From Dipetalonema caudispina (Eukaryota > Nematoda > Chromadorea > Rhabditida > Onchocercidae): DNA of 64,000 nucleotides. Shown here piece by piece: positions 48,995 through 59,500 of the stretch. The stretch is taken from contig JABVXV010000072.1 in the NCBI GenBank assembly GCA_013365325.1, positions 169,191-233,190 on the forward strand. The letters run 5' to 3'. The translations under genes were made by a program, and so were the position numbers. The notes under the pieces are model-generated. The model searched no databases. It saw only the letters and a program-made list of their open reading frames with translations, and was not told the origin of the DNA. Every line of letters begins with the position of its first letter. Position 1 is the stretch's first letter.

Positions 48995-51516
48995 TTACTT
49001 CGCAGAAGGTGGCACAGAAACGGATAAGGTAAAACCATTGATACGATTAGTTTCACCATATTCAAAGGTCATAATTCTATCAAACCGACTGTTCGCTTGC
49101 CGATTATCCTTTTGCTATAAAAAAATAATTGAAATTTGTATTTTTTAATTTACAATTTTCAAGCATTTCAAACTGAAACTGATTTTAGTCACATTTGTGA
49201 ATCTCTAAAATTTGCATATACTTCTCATAGAAATACTCCATTCTATTTTGTTTTCTGTTTGACAAATGTTTCATGCGGTTAGTTATGCTAATATTTAGCT
49301 GTTTGCAATCAATTATAAATCTTAGTAAATCATTATTAATTTTTATCGATATCAAATTCAGCTGCATAAATTTTTTGTCATTTAATCAAAATTTCCATGA
49401 TTTCTAATTTTTATTTCGCACTTATGTTTCTATCTTTCTTCAATTCTTTCGAATTAAAAAAAAAAAAACCAGTTTTAACCGTTCTTTGATCAACCAATTT
49501 TATACATAGCATTTTGTGAAAAAAAAAAAGTGATGAAGAAGGTAGAAAAGTGAAAAATACTTCACTTTCATGAAATACTGAAAAATTTTTTCAAAATAAT
49601 TTTTCTTGGAATATAGTATGTAATTAATTCCTTAATGACTTATGTTTCAATCCTTTCATTGCCACACAAAAAGAGAAAAATGCCTGAGAAATAATTCAGT
49701 TGGAAATTTAAGTTTCAAGAAAAAATAATTTTCCTTTTGCTTTTATAGCATTCGAGCATTCGAGCATCCATCATTTGATATACAGCTTATTGTTGTTTGT
49801 GTATTAGGAAAAAGAAAATAAACATTTGAAATTACAATATGATGCAAAATATTTCGGCCTTTCATCGACAATTTCACACTTGCTAACTTTTATTGCAACG
49901 ATGCATATCGGTAATTTCATGCTTATTTACCTTCTTGTGACAATACATATCGGCAATTTCAGACTTGTTTATCTTGCAACGCTACATAGCGATAATTCGA
50001 TATTTACTTACCTTAGAACGGTATAAATTCTTGGGATTGTTTGGAAATATTCATCATTTATTCTCTCTCTCTCATCTCCCTCTCTCTTCCTCTCTCCCTC
50101 TATGTATGTATATATACTATATCAGTCATTTGAGGAAAAAATATTAACCACTAATTTTTCTATTACTTTAATTCCTTTGAATTTTTGTTTGCAGGAATGT
50201 TTGAAAGAACTTAGTTAATTTTGTTAATTTTGCTTAATTAATTAATCTTGAGTGATATTACATATCATTTACCATGCTGCATAATCGTCCTTATCATTAA
50301 TTCTTATCCTTTTTCACTTTTCCTTTTTAACTTTCAATTACCATATGGACATTAGAAATGAAGGAAAACTCCAACAAATTTGAATGCCAAAAATTGGACC
50401 CTCTGAATTTAGATTAACTTAATTTTTGTAAATACATATGTTGCAACTCAACTGCTTGAGAAATTACATTTTGTTTTCATCAGACAACGAAAGATATGAT
50501 AATGCATCCGTTTCATCGACAATATACCTCACTTAAAGATGATCGTGTGACATGAAATATCTCATACATTAGCAATAGTTGTGAAAAAATTTACGATATT
50601 TTAAAAAGTCTTCATTTTCCTTTTCAAAATCCATCATCAATTTTAAATTCAAATTTAAAAGATAGAAAAATCTAATTTGGAATAACGAATTTGACAAGAT
50701 TTATTTTATCAACACTTGGTACATCTTTTCGTTTTTTTTTTTTTTTTTTTTTTTTTTGTTGGAACAAAATTTGCAACACATAATATTACTTATTATCAAC
50801 TAAAGAATAATTAACTTCTGTGAATGTAATATTAAAAGATTTGAGGAAGAAAAAAAAAGGAACAGAAAATAAAAAAAGAAAGCAGCAAATACTTAACATA
50901 TATATATATAGTAACAAGCAACATTATAACGAAGTAACATCATAAAATGGAAGATGTAAGGAAATGTAAAAAAAAAGAAAAGGAAGAAAAAAGTAATAAT
51001 AATAATAATAATGGGACAGGAGGTATATGTAAAGCTTACGGAACAGAACGGATATGAATGACTTTTCCTGAAAAGAAAGAAATAGAAAGAAAGGAGAAAA
51101 CATTTTTAACATGAATAGATATTGTTAACAAATAATGCTAAACATCAATCAATTTCATTTTCTTAACCAATTTAAAAATAAAGCAATCATTTTATATTAG
51201 CATAATATTTCAATGATTACAATCAAAAAGCACCCGAATGCTTAATTATAGTCATTTAATTCTCTTCATATATAAACCCATAAAGGTAGCCGGATGATTA
51301 AAAAGCAGATATTAATTGATTTCATTCAATCATCAAATTATTTTTTGATGAAATTGCTTAAGTCAAAATTTTCGAATTTTACTTTGGTTAACTTCAAAAA
51401 ACTCAAAGATAACAATCAACCATATGCCAATCATACATTACTGTATATGAAGACAAATTTAAAAACAAGAACTTCAGTAGTGCAATAAAACAAAAACTTA
51501 CGCTTCATAGACATAG
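48995..51516 (-). CDS. weakly supported small spliced gene(s), unknown function
   Basis: Candidate exons on the - strand: 51516-51502 (ATG at 51514, preceded by AACAG), 51067-51040, 50402-50342, 49361-49185. All have GT-AG borders, the phases agree, and together they give about 92 residues ending in TAA. The last exon is helix-like and Lys/Asn-rich. A further open block at 49114-48995 starts after TTATAG and ends in TAA. It has balanced composition (FDRIMTFEYGETNR, LSVSVPPSAK) and looks like a genuine last exon, but its phase does not join the others. I recognise no family. Chance splicing of AT-rich DNA is a real alternative. Confidence 0.22.
49890..50012. repeat. three ~42-bp tandem copies
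   Basis: Copies at about 49890-49931, 49932-49973 and 49974-50012 share GCAACGATGCATATCGG-like starts, AATTTC centres and TTTACCT ends. The short open frame over them is a by-product of the unit length being a multiple of three. Confidence 0.75.
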
Positions 51517-52320
51517 CTGTTATAATAATGTCAGAAAAAGTTACAGAAAAAATAAAGGAGCTAAAAGCATTCCGAATGTTAGAGCAATTTTAATTTAATT
51601 TCAATTTTAAGCATTTCCGCCGACCTAATTTGACCCTAATTTATGCAGCACTTTTCATTTGCCTTCCAAAAGTGAATCATTATTTACTAACTAATGAAGA
51701 TGCTACCTGATTGATACTAACATCATCTCAAGTACTTATAGCATTTACTTCTGCTGATTCATAAATATACACAGGTGGACGAGCAAAATACATTGACACA
51801 AGTACACTTTGATATAAGTGCAATCATTACCTATTAAAACAAAATTTGAATGAACGATGAAAAGCGTGATATAAATGTAAAGGGAAAGAAGTGAAAATAA
51901 AGAACAAAAGTTCAACCGATTTCACATTTACAACAAAACATAAAATATGAGCTGAATTAGTATTTTTTTTAAGGGAACTTTAAAATCTTAACAGATTTTT
52001 GGCAACATTCGAAAAATTTTAACAAAATCACAACCTTTTGCACTGGCCTAAACCATCAATAATGTAAACCAATGTGATCTAAAATGCTATCTCCGTTTTA
52101 TGTTTCAGGATTTGTAGTATACAAAGCTTCTTTTTTACCGACCTATCATAACACAGAGTTACTACTAAAGAAAAACCGGTGATCATCAAGAATCTCGTTA
52201 GTTCAGAATAGAAAAAATTGTAGTAAACCCCAGCAACTTCAAAAATGAGCAAAATTCCCATTTCTGAAATTGTCCATTAAAAAAACTTTTAAACTGCACA
52301 GTCAAAATTACAGCACTTTT
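51517..52320. other. short intergenic gap
   Basis: No gene, repeat or RNA is recognised between the candidate small gene and the 3' end of the zinc-finger gene. Confidence 0.5.
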
Positions 52321-52326
52321 TTTATT
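52321..52326 (-). promoter_or_regulatory. AATAAA polyadenylation signal overlapping the stop codon
   Basis: On the - strand the stop TGA is followed so that its final A starts AATAAA, and an A-run comes directly after. If used, the 3' UTR would be only a few tens of bases. Use of the signal is inferred. Confidence 0.5.
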
Positions 52327-53593
52327 CACATTTCTTCTTCGCCTTCATCATCTTCTTCTTCCGCAATATGCGTAATTTCAGCTTCGCCAGTGAGATCAGA
52401 ATGATTATCTGGCTCATTTTTCACTAAAATACCACTACTTCCTAAAACATCTTCGTTTTCCAGCAACGGCAGCCCAGTGATTGATGACTGTCCTGATGAT
52501 GCACCAGCAAATCTTTCCGCCTGCAAGACATATGTGAATATTTTTGTATCTTCAAGTCTTGAATTTGAGTAGTTGAATAAATTCTGCAGCGACAGTTAAT
52601 ACAATTATATGATCGTTTTCGAGAGATGAGATCTAATCCTGAATTCATGATTATATTATTGTGAGTTAAAGCAGGATAATCTCTGCAAAAACCTTTGAAT
52701 AAGGATATTTAAAATGTCATACTAATGCTATAAAGATTTCAAACATGCATATGGGAAAGTTACACCGACCAAATCAACAGGAGATACAAAAAAAATTCTA
52801 TGTAAAAACTAGCTTTTTGTAAGTCAACATGTTATGTATAAATGACTAGAAAATCTAGAATTGAAAAAGAAAAAGCAATAAAACCATATCAATAATGTAA
52901 AAAACACCTCATCATGTCCATTTTCTTCAATCATAGCGTCATCACCACTTGTATCACTGTCCACCGATTGATCACCATCATTTTCCATTACAAAACGTTC
53001 CTGTGCATGATCCGCTTCACATAACATAGTATCGTCTATACCATAATCACCTCCTTCTGTATATGATTGTGCATCCTGCTCCGGTTCCAAACCTGAAAGA
53101 TGCTTGTAGTTTATGTTTCAAAAACCTAAAAAATGGAACTTCTACCTGGAATCGGGAAATTCAATACTAGTATTTTCGAAAATTCCTCTTCCTAGAAAAT
53201 CATATCTTAGCCAGCTTCTTTCTATTTGTAAATCTCAAGACATAAAACGGTAGTTTAGGAATAATCTCAAGACATAAAACGGTAGTTTAGGAATATTACT
53301 CGACTCGACTTACTAGCATAAGTATACTTTATCAGTGTCAGCTCTTTTGGACCATATACATCATTCATAGCAACTTGTGAAACTTTACCAATTGTATTTT
53401 AAAAAAAAAAAAACCTAGTGATAAAAATGGGGTCGATTATCAACTACCTTCTCCTTGCCGTTCATCATCCGAATCTACATCACCGGTATCTCCGCCAAAA
53501 TCTCTTTCGAGAGTTGCATCAACATTTTCCGGCTGATCATCATCCGTGGTACCGAGGACATCGAAAAACCGCCCCGACGATAAACTTTGTTTT
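52326..53593 (-). CDS. zinc-finger gene exons 20-22: acidic C-terminus
   Basis: Exons: 53593-53448, 53092-52908, 52520-52326. The sequence is dominated by Asp, Glu, Gly and Ser and ends in EEEDDEGEEEM before TGA. It has no recognised domain; acidic tails of this kind occur in transcription and chromatin regulators. A possible SUMO site occurs as VKNEP. The AATAAA polyadenylation signal begins on the last base of the stop codon. Confidence 0.82.
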
Positions 53594-56500
53594 CTGGAAA
53601 ATTCAGAAACATGATAAGTAAATAGTAATCAAGACCAAAACCACACACACCTTTTGGTCATTTAAATGCAAAGGCAATATGTGCGCATTGATGCTTTCAT
53701 CTAAGTATCAAAATTTTTTGAAACAAAAGCAATAGCTCCATACAATTTTTCGATATCAGCAACAGTAGGTATTGGCGCATCGATAAAATACGCTGGATAA
53801 CATTCACGAATGATTTCCTTAATTTCAACGCGGTATTTCCAGCGCTCATCAATTGGATGTTCTTGACTGTTATGCACATCACGAATATGTTTAACTACTA
53901 AATCACGTGATTGATTTCCCTGTAATACATAAATTTCAAGATTTCAAATATTTCACTTATCAAAATTGCCCTAGTAATAAGTTACTAACTTTTAAATACT
54001 GACCTTAATCAAATAAAAAAAGATTAATGCTGAACTATATCAACGATTTATGGGAAAGTATCTCTTTTGAAAGCACTAAATTTTGTACAACTTAGCTCTC
54101 TCTAATGTTTCTCCAAACTAAAAATATGTTACTAACACTACTTTGCTATACTGGTAAAAAACACTTCAGAGTTACAAGAATATGAAAGTTTTTTGCAATT
54201 AGAAATTCCAAACTAACAAGAGAAAAACCTACGATATCGCACTGCGGACAGAGAAATAGCTGTACATCCAGATGTTTGTATGCATGATCACTTAACCTTG
54301 ATGTTGTTAGCAAACCACATTTCTGCAACGGGTTCTTTTGCATTTTTTTTTTGAGAAATTTCAAATATGAGTTTCAGAAATTTTGAATTTGAATTTATTA
54401 CAATGAAATATAACCTGGCAATGTGCAGCTTCGTTGAAACGTTTTTTGAAATACTGAGCACCACCGAGTCGCATACTGATTTCACGTAACTTTGCCATTT
54501 CTTTGCGCTTCAATTTTGATGGCGGTTTGCGCATTCCGAAACGACGATTTCTGGCTTTTCTCATACGATCACGATATGATGACGAGGATGACGTCGATGC
54601 AAATGATCGTGGCACCGCCACAACCGGTGATGATTCAGACTGATTTGATGGCAACTGCGACGAATCGGTCATGTGCAATGCTGACGACGATTTTGCATTG
54701 TATTCGTCCTAGAAAGTTTTCTGCGTTATCAAGATAAGTAGATGTTACTTCGATGGATCAAAAAAATCAAGACTCAAGACTATTTTTCTTCTGAATCTAT
54801 CATGAAGAATGGCGGCTTTGCAAAACTTTTAGAAACTGGATTTACAGTTTTGTACTTCCAAATCGGACTTTCGGAATTCGGAATTAGAAATTGAACTCTC
54901 GGAGCTGGAAATTTGTAAGTTTTGTACTTACTACACCATATGTTGTTGAATTCGAAATTTCTTCTGAAATCGTAGTTGTGAGAGTAGCATTAGCATTTAT
55001 CATGGATTCCGCAACCAATCCTTCATCGTTAACTGCTTGATCTGGTAGCTAAAACATATCACGTAGAAAAAAACTGAGCAGTCTAAATGTAAGAAAAGAA
55101 ATTCCCGTGAACAGAAATTAAAACTCCTCAAAATTTATGTATCATTCACTTTCAGACCATCTAATATAAAAATCCTTGCTGATATCGATGAATAAACAAA
55201 AACCAATTAACTTCAACCATAATCCGACTGAAGATTATAAAAGAATATGTTCTGCACAAGTTGACCCATCTCTTGACTTCTTCCAGAAAATTCGTTAAAA
55301 CTATTTATCTTTTGAAACATCTCTACAACAACACTACTTAACTACTAAAACTCCAGTTTTGCCGAATAAACATGCATAAATTAATTCAACAATTGATAAG
55401 AAATAGACAAATCCGCTACTAGTTCCATTTACTGATCTGATATGTAACCTGTTCGGTATGTTAACAAAATTGGATGCATTTATTAAACCGTAAAAAAAAA
55501 TTTACCTTGCACTGTATTCGGCTATCATGCGATGATGTTGGCTGTAAACCGAAACATTGTTCAGTCATTGCCTTTACCTCATCCGAATATTCCTGAAATG
55601 ATTTCATCGTTGCAAATTATTTGAAAATATTTAAAGAACGGAAAGCGTAAACATACACATATGCACAAAAGATATGAATAACAGGAAACCTCAACACGAT
55701 CTTCGCAACAGTCCTCTGTACCGTGTTCTCTCCTCCCATGACTTACAACAGCTTGTTTTCGATCATGACCGAAATCACAAAATTTACATATGTAACGATT
55801 GATACCAAGATCTTTGGACATATGCCAAAGGACATGGAAACCGCGTATCTGGAAAATAAAAAATTTCCAGGACAAAAAATAATGGAAATTCAATAAAATA
55901 AACCTGAATAAAAATTAATGTTGCAAATTCCACTTTGCCTGAAGATTGATCTCGGCTAAACAGAGTCCATAAATAGATAGACACACAATGTGCAAAGTTC
56001 AAGCAAATCGAGGAACAAAATTACAACCTCTTGGTGGTTAAGTTATCTCCTAACTTTACTATGCATTAGAATGTACAATTTGTATAGTTGAGGAGAAGAG
56101 CGAGTACACCAGATGAAATTTTATTTATGACTATACTCAAACAACCAATATGAAAATGTGCTGCGGAAAAGTTCATAACAACGTTACCTTATTATGTAAT
56201 AATTTGTGACATCTTTGACAGTGCAACTGCTGATCATCGGCTTGCTCTATCGATGATATCTCTCGTGATGTTGTAGGGACAGATGGGAGAAGATGCTGTT
56301 GTTGCTGTTGTGCTTGTTCCACAGTACTGCATCGATTTGCTTCCTGTATTGCAGCCATTCTCTGAGCATTCAATGCAGCGGTTGCTACCGCGACTCGAGC
56401 TGTAGCAACAGCTCGGGCTGCTGCAACAGCTAAAGCCTAAAATTTAATGCACTTCTAAATTCGTCTCCAATATTTCTAATTTTTTTTTCCAGACACAACG

Positions 56501-59500
56501 AAACTAATCCACATCCGCCGTTTTACTGTTCCTATAAAAAAAAGAAAGCTGAGATTTACTCTTTCTGCCGCTCTTTTCTTCCTCCTTGAATTCCTCGGAT
56601 TTCGAGCCTGCGCTGCCATCATCTGATCGTAAATCATTTGTGCGCGTGCAGCTGTGGGACCAGGCTTATTACCCGTTGTTCCCAAAAGATCCAGTGATAC
56701 TTCCTATAAATAACAAACAGGTACATTTGGTATGAATTCTCGCAGTAAATGAGGGTGATCTCACGATTCTATTTGCATTTATCGAAATAATGAGAAAATT
56801 TATACTTACAAAAATCTACCTGGGAAATTTTAAACAGCTCAGCTGTTCGATCTTCGATTAACATAGGATTTATTGCACCGTGTACCTTTGACTGATGATT
56901 TTCCATCTGGTCTTTTCTATAGTGTTGTACTTGACAACCTGGGTACTTGCAACGGAAACGGAAAAGCTACAAATTTCGACACTGATTAATTCAAATTGAA
57001 ATAAAGAAAGTTCTATAAAAATCAATCTTAGTGAAGATCATGTGTGTTAAGGAAAGGACCCAGAAAAAAATTTTGATCAGTTTGTTCTATTCGCTGTCAA
57101 TGCTCTTAATCACGATTTATGTTTCTAACCTGACGATCCTTTGCCATGTGATAGAAAATGTGCATTTGTCGTGCACCAGCGGTAATAAGCTGTTTACACT
57201 TACATATTCCCATCATACGTCTTTTTGCCAAGCTAAAAAGTGCTAAAATTTAACTAGGTACTCTAATTAGGAATGGAAAATGTTTTCGGATTTGCACTTT
57301 CAGGAATTAATAAATCAAATGGTTCAATGATTTGTAAAGAAAACATTTCCTAGTTTGAGCAAATATGAGCAATCGATTAATGTAAATAAACCTGCTCTTA
57401 GTGGCTTTAGGACGCTCATTTCTTGTGCCACAGTCAGTGGTATTACCATTATCATGAATACTATTAGTACCACCACGATTCCGTCGTTTCCATGGAATGG
57501 CTATATCGCCGGCACTAAATATTTCGGCAACATTTCCCAGAATATCTGTCGCATCCTGGCCGCCATCAACTGCTGTCGCTGCTAACAATGCTTCATCGGA
57601 CTGCTCAGCTGCTAAAAGATACGGTAACTTGATTCCTAAAGAGTGAATGAAGAGTGTTGTATTGATTGTGACGGATATCGTGCTACGACAATGAAAAAGA
57701 TTTATGCATGACGGAGACGACTGCAAGGAGCACATTTGAAATTAGTGTTTTTATCGTTTGGAACAAAAAGTTCTATCTTTGGAAATAGGAGAAACTTCGA
57801 AAAAATCTTCCTGGCTCAAGAAATAAGCATGAATAAAGCTCTGATCTCAACTAAACGGTCAAAATGTTGCTAACATTTTAAATAGTGATAATAAACTGCT
57901 ATGTTTACATGAACAGTTTCTACCGTTTATGTCAACAGAAAAGTAACTAGTAACGGAGTAAATAAATTCAGTGATAACTTTTCAACATGTGTCATTATCA
58001 AGAGATCAATGGATAACGCACAACAATGTCTAATGCATATAATTGTTTTGCCACGTAATGAACCAAATCTTACTGAATGGTCAGACAAGTCGCAACTTAT
58101 AAACAACATAAAAATTACAAATGATAGATATGACTGGAAAGGATAAGTCGACGAAGAAATACTTACTTGATTCTTCCATCGCAACGTCAAATGCACTTTT
58201 AACATCACGTATACCGCTTGCAATACTGTTGTTAAACTCATCGTCCATTTCTCCTCCAACTCCAATCCCACCGTCATCGGTGCCAGACCCCTCCACACCT
58301 CCTTCTTGTTCATCGGCATTTTCATGCGTTGCAACACGTATCGCCGATAACACCGCATCGGTGTTTGTATTCCAAGACATTGTATTATCACTAATCAAAA
58401 AACTTGCTGAGAACACGCAAAATTTAGAAAGTAAGCAAATGAGTTAGTACAATTATTTAGTAATAGAAAATATTGTAAATATCACTGTACACGGTATCAA
58501 TAAGACATTTATTGTCTAATATTAGACGCTGTACTTGCATATCAATCAGTTTAAACTTGACAATTCAATCTGATGCATAAGACGAGAATGATCGAAAGAA
58601 TTAATAATTACGAAATTCTTACCTTGTTCGTTTCTTTGAAATAGCAGTAGCCGTCGCTCCAACAGTTGCCGTTGGCGTAAGCCCAGATCTTTGCAGTTGT
58701 TGATTCACTGATATGTGATCTCGACCATTTGTCAATGTGTTGATATTACGCATAGGACTTTCAATACCGGCTTCACGTGGAGGAGATAAACTCGCGGTAG
58801 ATCGTCTATCCTAAAATTCTCGAAATATTTGTAGTGAATATCATAGAAAGCATCTCAGAATTTCCCTGTAATATCACTGGATGAATTTCAGTTGTAATTA
58901 CCGTTATTCCCAAGCCAGAAATATTCGGCCCGTATTTTATGCAATTACAATTAAATGCTTCAGTTCAACTTATGATACTTTCAAAAGATATCTTAAACAT
59001 CATAATTTATACTTCATTTATACGATACAATAAATAACTTCACATTATTTTCGGATACTTTCATGACTATAAAAACTAACCAAATCATTTGTGTGAGTTA
59101 TTAGTCTTTCTCTCACGTTATTCACCGGGAATGTAGCTGCATGGAAATGTGGTGGCGGTAACGTCGTTGCTGTTGTTGCAGTCGGTGAAGGCTGCGAATT
59201 GCTAACGAGTGATGGTGGCTGTGCGCGGCGTGCATTCATCAAACAACGATCCATCATCAATTGAAGCAACCGTTTTGCAGTCGGATTGTCATGGTACGCG
59301 TAGATATACTGTAACGAAATAATATGTCGCTACTCTCGTCGAAATATAATGTCGACAAATTGACTTAAAAAGTGATTACAAAATACTGATTGGGGAGGAA
59401 GAAAGGTAAATGAGTGCTGATTTCCCCAATGTCCATCCAATTCTTATTCAGAATGATTAAAGCCTTTATCAGTACTTCCAACTCTCAGATATCACCAACA

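Noticed and set aside
49890..50012. CRISPR-like repeat array
   Set aside because: The copies are directly adjacent without unique spacers, and the genome is eukaryotic.
52442..52648. - strand frame with a Cys pair (YNCINCRCRIYSTT) between the last two zinc-finger exons
   Set aside because: It looks slightly finger-like, but its phase does not fit exon 21 or exon 22, and inclusion would bring a stop into frame. An alternative exon is not excluded.
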